The notes under the pieces are model-generated. The model was given only the letters and a program-made list of their open reading frames with translations. It did no database searches and was not told the DNA's origin. The position numbers and the translations under genes are program-made. This document shows positions 1-11,700 of a stretch of 64,000 bases of DNA, piece by piece. Within the stretch, counting starts at the first letter, position 1; each line of letters begins with the position of its first letter. This DNA comes from Daphnia pulex (lineage: Eukaryota > Arthropoda > Branchiopoda > Diplostraca > Daphniidae). The stretch covers positions 1,364,001-1,428,000 of the forward strand of contig NC_060021.1 in the NCBI RefSeq assembly GCF_021134715.1. Direction: 5' to 3'.

Positions 1-898
1 GCCTCCCGTAGCTCTTCTCTTGTCCAAGCACCCCTCCGCTGACAAATTTGATCTTTCTTCCGTGAGAGCAATCGTTAGCTCAGCGGCACCTTTAAGCCTT
101 GACATAATCAACACGATCATTAGCAAGTACAAATGGGAAGTCTTGCAAGGCTATGGTATGACCGAATGTACTCTTGCTTCCCACTTCACGCCCTTCGGAC
201 AGCGAAAGTATGGAAGTGTCGGCCAGATCATGCCTTTTTTCGAAGGGAAGGTAAGTCTTATCCATTTTTAATTGTTCTAGCTATAACGTTAAAAACAAAC
301 TAACGCTTTTCAATATTTTAGATTGCTGATCCAAATACCGGAGTGGATTTGGGCGTCAAGGAAGTGGGTGAAATTTGCGTTCGAGGTTTCATGGTGATGA
401 AGGGCTACCGCGGTAATCCGGGTGCCACCGCCGCCATGATCGACTCCAACAATTGGCTTCACACTGGCGACATTGGTTACTACGATGAAGAAGGTTTCTT
501 CTATGTCGTGGATCGGCTCAAAGAACTCATCAAATACAAAGGCATGCAAATCGCCCCCTCGGAACTGGAACATTTGTTGCTAACACATGAAGAGGTGGCG
601 GACGCCGCTGTCATCGGCATTCCAGATGAGTTCGCCGGTGAGCTACCGAGAGCCTACGTCGTCAAACGACCCGGTTCAACCGTATCCGAATCGGACATTA
701 TTCGTTTCGTAGAAGGTAAGCTTAATTAATGAATATAATGAAAGATTTTAAGAACTTACTTTTCGATTGATGAACGCAGAACAAGTTGCTCCGTTCAAAA
801 GACTCCGAGGAGGCGTCATCTTTATCGACGCCATCCCCAAACTTTTGAGTGGAAAGATTTTGCGCCGAGAACTCAGGGCTCTCTCATCCAAATTGTAA
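1..898 (+). CDS. 4-coumarate:CoA-ligase/luciferase-like acyl-CoA synthetase, C-terminal part (cut by window start)
   Basis: Adenylate-forming enzyme: activates a carboxylic acid with ATP and passes it to CoA, probably in the peroxisome. Exons seen are 1-250, 322-715 and 780-898, joined by GT-AG introns with matching phase; the 5' part lies outside the window. Visible family motifs in order are GYGMTECT (A5), [15 protein letters not shown] (A7), [16 protein letters not shown] (A8) and SGKILRREL with the catalytic lysine (A10). The protein ends in SSKL, a canonical PTS1 peroxisome signal. It is convergent with a paralogue whose stop is about 335 bases away, suggesting an old local duplication with inversion. 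The natural substrate cannot be read from the sequence; arthropod relatives include fatty-acyl-CoA synthetases and luciferase. Confidence 0.93.
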
Positions 899-1233
899 CA
901 ACACACAACACATTACAGACTTTAAACTAAAAATCTCGGTGTTTGCGATCGTTGGTTATCTAATGATAACTTAATGGTACGCGTTTTATCAGGTCATGTC
1001 TTTACTATTTAGAAGTTTTATTTTCTCTTATTGATATTGAATAGTTTAAGCAAATAAATGAAGGTTAAACTTCCACAAGAATAAGTGTATGTTTGAATAT
1101 CATCACCACCTCATAACATTGGTATGTTAAAATAATATTTCGACTTTTTCCTGTAACTTAACAGACTAGGGCTCATCCACCAATAGTCCATAGATTTTTA
1201 AGGCCACTTGCTGCAATAGACGTTGACCGAATG

Positions 1234-3301
1234 TTAGAGTTTACTCTTGATCTTCTTCAATTCACGACGTAGGATTTTGCCGGTGGCTGTTTTGGGTACG
1301 GCTTTGATAAAAACTACTCCGCCGCGCAGCCGCTTGTGCGCACTAACCTTATCTAAACCAAATATTTAAACAAAATGTCAGTATGTTGATTGAAAAGATA
1401 GTATACGAACTGGTACGAACCAGCGACGAATTTAGCGACGTCATCCTCTGTCAATGTAGATCCAGGACTCTTGACGACATAGGCGCGGGGTAGTTCGCCT
1501 GCCGCCTCATCTGGAACGGGTGCAACGGCCGCTTCAATAATGTCTGGATGAGTCAACAGGATCTGTTCCAGCTCAGTTGGAGACACCTGCAATCCCTTGT
1601 ACTTGATGAGTTCCTTCATACGGTCGGTGATAAAGAAGAAGCCATCTTCATCGTAATAGCCAATATCGCCAGTGTGCAGCCAGCCTTGAGAATCGATTGT
1701 GTGTTTGGTGGCCGATTCATCACCGATGTAACCCTTCATGATCAAGGGTCCTCTGACACAGATTTCACCCTCTTCGTTGGGCCCTAAAGCCTTATTAGTA
1801 TCAGGATCCACCACTATCGATTCGCAAAATGGCATAACGGTGCCGATACTTCCATCGCGAGAGGAGCCGATAAAGTTGCTGTGAGTGCGCAGAGTAGATT
1901 CCGTCATTCCGTAACCTAAATCAGTAAAAGAGAATTTGTAAAGGTATTTCAAATAATTTAAAAATAGAAGTATTTAGAAACCTTGGAAGACGAAGCATCC
2001 GAATTTTTCCACCAATCCAGCTTGGATTTCTTTGCTGAGAGCAGCGGCACCGGAAAAAAGTAACCGCAAGGAAGACAAATCGTAATGTTTCTCAACAGGT
2101 TGCTTAACAAGTTGGGTAGCGATGGCTGGAACGACAGACATGATGGAAATCTAGACATGTTGAAATCGTGAAATGTAATTTCAATGCCAAGATATTTTTG
2201 CAAACGAGCTAAAGCTGTTACTTTATGTTTTTGGATAGCCTCCAGCATGTTCTTGAACGTGAAGTGAGGCACCAAAATGAACCGCAATCCTCGGACCATG
2301 TTATCGAAGATGCTGCTGATTCCGAAAGTATGATAGAGGGGTAGCATGACGGTGTTAAGGTCTTCGGGGTTTCTTGGAATGTTTTTTGTGAGCTCACTGC
2401 CAAAAGGAGAAGAATGAAACAATTTTGATGTTATTAGTTAATCTGACTTCGTTGATTGATACTAACACATTCTGCCTCCTAGCTGCTATGTAATTGGCGT
2501 GAGTGAGGCATACTCCTTTAGGCACTCCGGTAGTTCCGCTGGAAAACAGGATAAGTGCAGTATCCTCCTTTGAGTTGATAACAGGTTTCTGAACAGGTTT
2601 CCCCATCCCAAAGGCTAACACACCTTCCCAGGTCACGGGGTATTTGGTTTTGCTCTTTAGGAGAACTAACGGCGGTCTTTCAGAGACGCTGGGAAATAAT
2701 TCATGGAATTTTCCCAAGAAATCTTCTGTTGCAATCCACACTTTAGGATTTGCAAGTTTGATTGCATGCTTGAGTTCACCTGGAAGAAAAAGAATGAATT
2801 TAAAAACTTGCCAACACCTCCTGTTTACATTTATATCTTTACTTATTGTTTGACTGGGGTTAATCAGAGTAGCAGCAGCGCCACAATAGTTGACCCCCAA
2901 GACAGCAACAGGGTACTCCAGGCAGCTTGGAAGAACAATGGCAACATTTTCTTTAGGATGGATCCCAAACTGAGTTTGTAGTCCAGCTGCCAATGCTTTA
3001 GAGTTGTTGACAATCTCTCTAAATGTCAGGTTCTCCATGGTTTCTGAATTTGTCTGAAAAATATATAGATATGTAAATAATAATTTGAATGGGATTATTG
3101 ATAATGCTTCCTTACAGAGGAGACATCATCACCAAATTGCTCAATCTCGTTGAGAATGAATTCTGCCAGAGAAATGTTTTCAGGGATTACATCATCATAC
3201 TCTCCTGGGTATGTCAGGATTCTTGAAGCTACAAAAAAAATTGAAAGTGAAAGATTGTCCTAAAAATATATGAAAATATTTCAAATAATACCTGTTGCCA
3301 T
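1234..3301 (-). CDS. 4-coumarate:CoA-ligase/luciferase-like peroxisomal acyl-CoA synthetase, complete
   Basis: Second ANL-superfamily acyl-CoA synthetase, complete. I place exons at 3301-3292, 3228-3116, 3053-2843, 2779-2467, 2396-2222, 2150-1982, 1915-1421 and 1352-1234, all with GT-AG borders and consistent phase, giving 534 residues, normal for the family (about 540). Motifs: SSGTTGVPKG (ATP-binding A3), LPLYHTFG, GYGMTEST (A5), [15 protein letters not shown] (A7), [11 protein letters not shown] (A8), [10 protein letters not shown] (A10). The C-terminus is KSKL, a PTS1 signal. The first coding exon holds only MAT plus one base. A non-coding leader exon probably ends at 3460 (donor) and joins at 3359. 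It is a convergent paralogue of the partial gene at 1-898. Substrate unknown. Confidence 0.94.
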
Positions 3302-3460
3302 GATGTGAATAAAGCAAGTGTCACAGTTAAAATAGGAACTTTATTGCTGTGTTGTTTGTCTGTAATAATAACAAATAAATTTGATACAACAGATATCAGA
3401 AGAGATAAACAACCAAGGATGAATTGCTCAAAATACAACCTTTGAGCTTTCAGGCTTACC

Positions 3461-4269
3461 TAGTTACTATCTGTCAGAAGCTCGAATCCGGATAAAAAGC
3501 TACAAGGTGGCATCAGAGAGCAGCACTCATGTAATGATATATATAATAGTTTTTGTTGACAGGATAGGAAATACACATGCACAGTGTGTGAATCCCGTGT
3601 TTCAAGGTCTCTCGGTAGCTCGTGTTGCAGCGATCTAGGGTTTCACAGTGCCTGGTGCAACTGCACCGAACGTAAACGAATACAGCAGTCTGCAGGCGCT
3701 ATTTTGTTTACTTTCTAATTGATTCCGAATCCGAAACAAATGAAACGTAGCAGACAAGATATTGAATGGCCACGCCCACCAAAGGAAAATGTCATGCATA
3801 ATGCCATCTATAATCTTAAATCGCAATGATATATATAGTATTCGAAATCTGAATGGGGTTGTTCTTTTACGAACAATCAGGTTAGTATTTGCCTATGAAT
3901 ACGGATTTTTCGGGATTATTACACTCATGCTGTCACACAAAGAGGAACTCTAGAAACCGCCTTTTAATTCATCTTTAAATATCTAACGCATAAGGAAAAT
4001 GCACTGAAACCTTGACATTACAGTATATAGTACTGACAAGTTAGGTAATAGAATTCACAGAAGGGCAATTCCGTTCACAGATAATGACTGCTGTAACACC
4101 TGTTTTGTTTTTCTTTCCTGGATTCCATCTGTGTTTACCTATGGGGGTCAGCAGTCTACAGACACCCTTGGAAAGCCAATTTGAAAAAAGAAAACCAGTT
4201 TTTGTTTTTTTACAGTTCGAATTGCAGATATTTCAAAAAGACAAACGAAGTCTTCTTTTGTTAAAACAT
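3461..4269. other. intergenic region, no supported gene
   Basis: Upstream side of the acyl-CoA synthetase gene. Only short ORFs occur. A 29-codon plus-strand ORF from 3740 (MKRSRQDIEWPRPP...) and a 78-codon ORF from 4084 lack family features. I see no RNA gene or clear repeat. Confidence 0.4.
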
Positions 4270-4519
4270 GTTTTGAATATTTACAGGACTTCTCACGATA
4301 ATCTGGGATCACCATCATGAATGTTTAAAACACCACATTCCTCCATTAGGTCGAAGGAACGATCCAACTGAAAACTTTTTCCCATGGGGTTTACTTGCTG
4401 CTGTAGGCTCTTCAGGTCGAAATTTTGATTTCCGTGTCGATTTCATGTGTTGTAATTTCTCGATTTTTAAAGATGTTGGCATTGCGCCGACTCCAGGGAA
4501 GATTTCGATTACCTGCTAA
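4270..4519 (+). CDS. possible terminal exon of an orphan secreted-type protein
   Basis: After a good acceptor (ATATTTACAG at about 4287) an open frame of about 75 codons runs to the TAA at 4517-4519. It contains HHIPPLGRRNDPTENFFPWG, a glycine/serine stretch, the cysteine pair MCCNF, and ends PTPGKISITC. The composition looks like coding sequence, and the ending in a short ISITC segment recalls the ISVTC segment of the orphan gene at 5563-7384. No convincing upstream exons or start were found: the ORF from 4084 is a weak candidate. Product unknown; this could be a chance ORF or a gene remnant. Confidence 0.3.
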
Positions 4520-5058
4520 TGAAACAAACAATAATCGAGACCCTCAGGAAATAATGATCATCAAATAGAAATCTGGACTGTAGGCGTAAAACGCAAACTG
4601 GATTTCACAACGACATAGCTACAAACCTGATCTTAGACATCGTTACCATCACCTATCCCATTATAAAATTTAAAGTGCAGATAGGAATAATGCGTCGAAA
4701 ACTTGAAATTCAAAGCAAGTCTATTAAATAAAGAAAATATAATGATGGAACGAATTTTTAACTATATATGGGGACCACTACAAACAGGGAGACGGTCACA
4801 GGATCTGTTGGCTAGGGATATATAGGGATATGTCTTCTCATAGCTCTTCTTTCATTTATAGAAGTACAGATATAGACGTGGATGAAGAGGAGACAATCTT
4901 GACGACATGACAACAAAATGGTTTCATTATATAAAATAAGGATTGTGCTGCTGGGAAACCGGCCTGCGATCATTCGCGGGCGAGTGGCTCGAGCTCTCTG
5001 CGTGATTTGGAGGGTCTGCCCGGCATGGTTGCACCTTCAAGGCCGGTGATCGCTGCGG

Positions 5059-5100
5059 TATATATAGCCGCGCACAGGGGTGCCTTCACACTTCCAGTCT
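5059..5100 (+). promoter_or_regulatory. candidate TATA box plus initiator
   Basis: TATATATA at 5059-5066 in a GC-rich context is followed about 37 bases later by CCAGTCT, an arthropod-like initiator. It could give an alternative upstream transcript of the gene starting at 5563, or a short transcript. The spacing is a little longer than the usual 25-32 bases. Confidence 0.28.
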
Positions 5101-5514
5101 GTTCAAGTGTCAAGCGACTTATAGGCATCGGAGATCGAGGAAAATTATGGATCAACTTCGATTACATTCGCAACAATTAAGACGAAAGACAAGTTACGTG
5201 ATGTGCCGACCCAAAATTCTTTGAATCTTAAGCTAAACGATTGCATTGTTTTTTTGGGTTCATGTAATGCCTTTGGGCAGACGTGGAAAAAAATTTTAGG
5301 ACGTTTTAGTTCCCTGAAGCGCTCTGTTAGGTCAAGTCCAACGAATCAAAATGAGACGTTACAGATCGGAGTCTCTTAGTCTAGAGTGGTCCTTGTCTGA
5401 TTGCCTAATAAACAGGTCCACATTTTTGTCCAGTAGTAACCTACTCGTTCTCATTTGCAAATGTCGGCCTGCCATTGTTAATACTCGTTAATACTTCTGC
5501 TGAGTGACGCTATA

Positions 5515-5520
5515 TCAGTT
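5515..5520 (+). promoter_or_regulatory. initiator-like TCAGTT upstream of the orphan gene
   Basis: TATATCAGTT ends at 5520, matching the arthropod initiator TCAGT; a start at 5517 would give a 46-base leader before the ATG at 5563. No good TATA box lies 30 bases upstream. Confidence 0.35.
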
Positions 5521-5562
5521 TCCGCCTTTCAATGAGGGAGTGAAGCATTTCTTTCGACCATA

Positions 5563-7384
5563 ATGTGGAAAAGAACTAGAACTTATTTGCAGGTAACATT
5601 TTTTCACGTAATTAAATCATAATCAATTTGTTTTTTAAATTGTTGCCGAAAAGTTCGCTCAAAAGCTTAGAAAGAAATCTGTTCTTGCATTCGTTCATAA
5701 ATTGTTTCACTCGTAGCTACAGTTTACCTTGCTGTGTTGGTTAGCCGCGATTGCCGAAGGAAAGTTTGATAGCTCAGCAATAACCAGAGAATCGCCAAAA
5801 TTGCAACTGCTTCCCCGTCCTTTGTTAGATGAATCGAAAGTCTATCACAGCAACAGATGGAGATTTCATGTGCGTCCAAAATCACTCAAATTGTTTCTTC
5901 CTCCGAATGGCAATCTGATCACCAAGCGCTCGAGAAGTCTAAGAGAAGCCGAGGATATCTCATCACCTATACGTAATAGCTAAGCACACATAATCATTAA
6001 CATTATAAATAATAATAACATTTATGTATGGTAGGAGAATCAATGACTTCGGAGGATGCCAACACATTTGTGAAGAATAATGACGAATTTCACTTAACTT
6101 CAGAAATGGTAGGAGGAGGAGGACTGCAATTATTTGGTGTTACAAATTCGTTCGTGAATCCTGGAGCCCTGCTATCTTCAACCATCGAAAATGGATTAAA
6201 ACAACTGTCAGAAGCTGCAAATTCTCTTAGTAATAAAACTTCGGTCGTTGTTCAGCCATCTCCTGCCACAACAAACGGATCACTTGCCCAGTTTTTTGGG
6301 ATTGCTAGTGGAAACTTAGAAGAACAACGTAATATTATAACCAACCCTATTAAAAAAGAATATCCATCCATCACAAATGGCACGCTCGCACAGTTTTTTG
6401 GAATTGCGAACATATATGTTGGTGAACCCAAAAAATCAACCATCAGTCAACCTCAACCATCAGATTGCTCCGAATGTCCATTTATCAATTATATCGGATG
6501 CCTGGCACCACCAGAAGAGCAACAGCACGCAATTTTGACTGTTACAGTAACAGGTAACAAATCTCCTGATTAGGCTAAAATGTCACTTCTTGTAGGCTAC
6601 CATTTTCCTAAAAATTGAAAAATTTCGATAAGTTTCCAAAAATTTAAAATTTAACAGCCGCTAAAGGCTATACAATCTACACTAGAAATGTCAGCGCGAA
6701 CGTTGGATAACTAGGCTCGTAGATCGATGAAGAGCGCAACAAAGTGGTTATGATTGTCAGCATTATACTTTTTATTTCGTTACCATTTCAGCATGCGAGA
6801 CTCTTTCTTCCCTCGGTGCATGTTCAGCGGCTTCTGCAGCACCGAGTGGCACCCTTTTCGTCTCGTACCCGTTTGGCAGCAGTAGCAGTAGAAGGAGTTT
6901 CATACAATATCTGCAAAGAAAGAAGAAAAAGAAGAAACCATCGTCATTGGCTACGACTGGATCTGCAGTTGTCGGAATTGTGGCTACACCTCCGAACACA
7001 AAAATCAGTGTGACTTGTCCCAATATTCCTTCCGGCATTACTGTTACAACGGTGAGTCATTTTCTTGATTGATAACAAATTAAACCTACTGACTCAAAGT
7101 AAGGGTACAGGCAAAAACGAGAAACAGCTTACCTGTGTTGGTAACACACGCACTTATGTGAAGGCCCACTCGTGACGCCACTGTACATTTTCTTCGACAT
7201 AATAATAAGTTAAATAACCCCGTGGTAAAAAACTAATATACTACTACTTCATAATTTACAGCAAAATGGCCCGGTGTTACCATATAGACCTAGAGAGGAA
7301 ACAGGATTCATTCAGCTTCTAGTTTCCGGAACAGCATCGCCGGCTAACGTTGCAGTTGCTTGTGTGTGGACGTCAAGTCCATAA
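5563..7384 (+). CDS. orphan secreted protein with duplicated LAQFFGIA motif
   Basis: I do not recognise this family. Exons 5563-5592, 5717-5972, 6035-6553, 6792-7051 and 7262-7384 join in frame with GT-AG borders to give about 395 residues (the second exon may instead start at 5723). The N-terminus MWKRTRTYLQ followed by a run like FTLLCWLAAIAEG looks like a signal peptide with cleavage near residue 24, so secretion is inferred. The middle holds two copies of a 12-residue motif, TNGSLAQFFGIA and TNGTLAQFFGIA, about 40 residues apart, and a related GLQLFGVTNSF. A basic stretch (RKKKKKKP) precedes a C-terminal region with spaced cysteines (ISVTCPNIPSG, VAVACVW). It could be a cuticle, mucus or peptide-precursor-like protein. 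Strength rests on splice-site and phase agreement across five exons. Confidence 0.72.
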
Positions 7385-8757
7385 AAGTATTTTATAACTA
7401 ATTTTGTCGTGGGTTCAATTACCTTTCATGGTTGTACCTATACGGGGGTGGACCGGGGTGGACTGCTAGTGACTACGTCGAGATTGCATTCTCTGTCGTT
7501 ACCTACTTCATCCTCTTTCAAGGGCAAAGAGAAAAGTTTTTTAAAGATGAAAACTACCCCTTAAGGCCTTAACCCCCCTCCTTCCACCCTTTTCTTAGCT
7601 TAGCGCGTAAAAACACTTTTCTAACTGATGTGTTTGGCTTTCATCCAACTATTGAAATCATTTTGTCACTCTCTATCAACTGAGCTACCAACGAAAGTAC
7701 TTGATCGCTTGTTAACAAGCAAGCAGCATGATATGTAATGGTTAATGGCCCATACAGTTATGATAGAATTTCTATTTGACTATAGCATTACATCTGACTA
7801 TTCCGTAATATTTGAATTTAGACTTTGCCATTTTTTCTGTCAAGGGCCGTGAAGGGCAATGAATTGGATGCCAAGGATAGCTGTCATGTTTGTTTTCTCC
7901 CACCGATAGCAAAGTGAGTGGTCGGTGGTGTGCCATTTACTGTGGTGACTATTGAAAAAAGAGTATGGGAGAAGAAGGGGAAAACAGGAAAAATATTTCC
8001 TGTTAACGAGGGGGAAGGATGTAACGAACAATTCAGCTGGCCCGAGCTGCCCTTAAATTTTTTCGCCCATGGAAGTGAAAAAAAGGGAAGAAAAACGCAA
8101 CATGTAGGAAAGTAGCACGAAGAGTAAATAGCGTCTTTTTTGACAATATGTAAAAAAAGGCGTTCGAAAATTTTTCTCGACATCTCTACTTAAATATTTT
8201 GTCATTCAGTATATCTCGACTTCTCGTTCAAATGGGCACTGTATTATAAAATGGACTGGTTAAGTCAGTCATTTACTATGGTTCTCCATCTCATATTATA
8301 TATACTCATCATATATTATATTATACAGTCATCCGTGAAAGTTTCTTGTACAGGCAAATGGCTCTATGTTTTATGTTCCATTTGACGGAAGGGATACTAC
8401 GGTGCCTGCCTACCGTACCCCAGTATTTTGCGCCTTTTTCTCTTTTTCCTTCGTAGGTAAAGGAAGAGAAGCACTGGACGTCATACATAAGTCTGTCATA
8501 CCCGACTTGTATTGGGTACTCTCTGTAATCGCCTAATAGGTGTATTATTACAAAGACGACGACAAAAGCTTATGGAAGACTTTAACGTTGAGACGGAAAA
8601 CCATAGTAGCCTAAATGACTTGTAAAGTGCTGAGCGTTCTTTATTGGCAAGAAATATATCCGTCATTTATGATATTATCTGTAAAGCTAAATAAACGGGT
8701 TGATTAAAAAAAACACATTCAGATGACACAGGAAATGATAAAACTAATGATTGGTAT
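7385..8757. other. intergenic region, no supported gene
   Basis: Between the orphan gene and the 3' end of SETDB1. A TATAAA at 8245-8250 with GTCAGTC at 8264 looks promoter-like but is not followed by a usable ORF. The ORFs near 7840-8180 overlap on both strands and lack coding character. Confidence 0.4.
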
Positions 8758-11700
8758 TCAAAGCAGTCTGAGCCTGCATTTTTTCGACCCGCAAAAGCAG
8801 TCTAGCCTTCTGCCGGGTACGCTGTTAACTTCGTAACCGTAATCCCACGTCAACTCAGTTCCAGCACGAACAAATTGATTGGTGAATAATGCCATCTGTA
8901 AAAAATAAAAAGGTGAGCATGATCTAGCGTTGATAAAAAATAAATATACACAAGAATATTTAACCTACCCATGGAAAACGCAAATCATGAGTATCAATGA
9001 AAATATTTAGTCCAAAAATGTTCGGTTCACAGGAGTGCTGTAGGGAAAATGGAATCGATTGAACATTTATACAATAATTTGAATAGAGCCATGGGTATGG
9101 AAAGATGGTTGCCAGTCTCCATGGTAAATTTCCCATAAGGGGTCGTCCGCTCATTTTACTGAAAGGTCTCTTTGTATGTCCATATGCCGCAACAGCCTAG
9201 ATGGCGTTGATTCAAAGGGATCTCCCTATGCCTCCATACCAAAATCGCTAGAAAAAAAGTAGCTTCCCGTCGAATCCCCTTATGGGAAATTTATCATTAT
9301 CATTGGCAACCATCTCGTCATACCCCTAATAGAGCTGTCCGACAGAAAGAAAATTTAAAGACGGAATCTACAGTTAATCGCTGCGTTGCGCGATTGAAAC
9401 AAATGTTAAAAAAGATGTCGAACAGCCCTATGAAATTTTCAGTCTTTCCTTACATTGAAATATCTTCCTATGTTACCAATGTTCCTTGCATCAATAACAA
9501 AACTGTTTTCATTGGGGCCGTATAAATCTCGTGTTCCATTCATTTGGCCATCATCCATGTCGATCGGTTTGACTGCTTTACGAGACCGTGATTTGTTTGT
9601 AGTTTTCTCAGTCCGCGTTTTTTTTGCTTCTTTTCTTGAACGCGAAATTTTCGATCCAGAAGAATCGGAAGGTTCACCCCAGTCATCATCTGTAGAGGCA
9701 AGTTTCAAAATGCAATGTCGGGTTTTTTATGTAACATTTTATAATAGAATTTCTTACCGCTACTAGATTGAGATTCAAGACTAGACACATCACTTTGGTA
9801 GCTTTCACTTTCGTATCCTTCTTTTAAACCTTCTGTTAGTTCAATAAAGTTTAAGTCGGCCAAATACTCGTCACCAAACTCCTTTCCGAACTTGTTGGCA
9901 TCATGATCAGTTAGAAGTTCTCCCACATAGACGGAGATAAATTGGCCCTTTGGAATATCATCCAAGCAGCGGATACCCCATCCACACTTCTCAGTACGGA
10001 ACAACTGAAATACAAATTTTTATGGATTGCTTAATATCACGTAAACAAATCATGTTTTATGCGGGGGATTGGCAACTCCCAAAATCTTCGTACACCCTGG
10101 CCAGGAGCTCCCTCCCTATCTCTCCTCTCATAGAATCTTACAGAATCTCTAGAATCTCAGTATCTCATGCATCCAAATTTCTAGTTCACCAACCCCTCAG
10201 ATTTATGATTTTATGAATTACCTGCAAACGCAATTGTAAGGGTCGTTGCGCCACTCTGTTGACGCACGTTTTACGACATGCGCAACGTGAGTTACATTCA
10301 TAGATTCCTGTCGTTAAATTAGATGGCAAACGACGGTGTTCGTACCCAGCATTTTGAATGATTTTCCCACCAGGACCTCTTGCTGTTGACTTGAAATAAC
10401 GAAAATGTCAATGGTATTTAATACTGACTAAGATTCTAAGTTGGTTACTTACTGTGATGGTTAGTTGCCAACACCGGCATTTTTCCTTATCTTGGCAATC
10501 ATCTGTACAATCGCAACACACAAGGAAGTTCGAATCCAAATTGATATTTACTCCTTCACGAGGAAGACGCTCTGTGCAATAATGAACATGCTCAGGATAT
10601 CTTCGATCAATTGAATTGACACACGAAACGCGGACGTTTTCCTTCCCATAGCTAATATCTAGAACAATAACGTAAGATTTAATAAAAACGCAAGGAGTTC
10701 ACCACTGAGGTCTTGGGTGTACGAAAATTTGCGTAATTTGCTTAAACTACACGTGTTTAGATAGGCTCAAAATTTGCGTACTTTTGGCAAGGTGGACGAA
10801 AAATTTTTAGTGGTGAACCCCTCATACAAACGTTCGAATCAAAAAGGTAAAACGTCTAGGAATTGCAGTTTACCTTCAATTCGGCTGTAGACAATTTCCG
10901 GTTCAAACTCTCGGAAACAATTGACGCGACTGTCGAAGCAAAAGAGGTCTACACCAAGTTCGGATTTCGTTATGCGCAGGTAGCGATGCAATTCATCCAT
11001 ATTACGCATTCGGCGTCCACAGGGCGCGCGGTAAATGACAATCACAGTGCGCGCAGTCTTCCGTTGCGCTGCGAATTCCCTAGACCAGCCACATCGTAAT
11101 GGAATTGAGAGAGGATTGACATCTAAGAAAGAAAAATTAACGATATTAATAGTACGATGTCCTTGAATCAAAATTATGAATTAGAAGAAGTCGAAAATTC
11201 TTTACTTTTGAAGTCTCCTTCCGTGTAAGGAAATTCTTTCAAACATTCACTTCCACATTGATGAGGCTCGAAATAGACTTGTTGAAACGACACATTCAAT
11301 TGCCGTTTAACTTGATCATTCAAGTCGTCTATTTCACTGGAATCTGCCTTACGTCGCGACGTTGGGAGTGCGGCGGGTGATTTGAAAACTTTGGAAGTGC
11401 TCTTTTTTGCGACAGCTCGGATTCCATTCTAAAATGAGAAATTATTTTGAAAACAACATCGATAGGGATATGGGACCATTTCAATATCACCTGACTAGAT
11501 TGAGATGTTAATAAAGAAGGACTAGGTGGAGCGGGAGGAGAGACATCGACATTTCCACCGGTATACTCAACGTAAGGGGCGTTTTTCTTCTTATGAACGA
11601 GGGACATGTTATGAATTGGTCTAGTGGGTCTTCTGTTTCCTTGTTTCTTTCTGGCCTCTGCATTTGCCAATAAATCATAGAGGTGACGAAAGCGAGTTGA

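Larger units (their letters stand above)
4520..5562. other. intergenic/promoter region of the orphan secreted-protein gene
   Basis: No coding sequence supported. It contains a TATA-like site near 5059 and an initiator-like site at 5515 (separate entries). A 25-codon ORF starting at about 5146 lies downstream of the TATA site but has no recognisable product. Confidence 0.4.

Noticed and set aside
8245-8400. TATAAA with GTCAGTC and a short downstream ORF as a gene start
   Set aside because: The spacing is too short, and the ORF is AT-biased with no continuing exon I could find.
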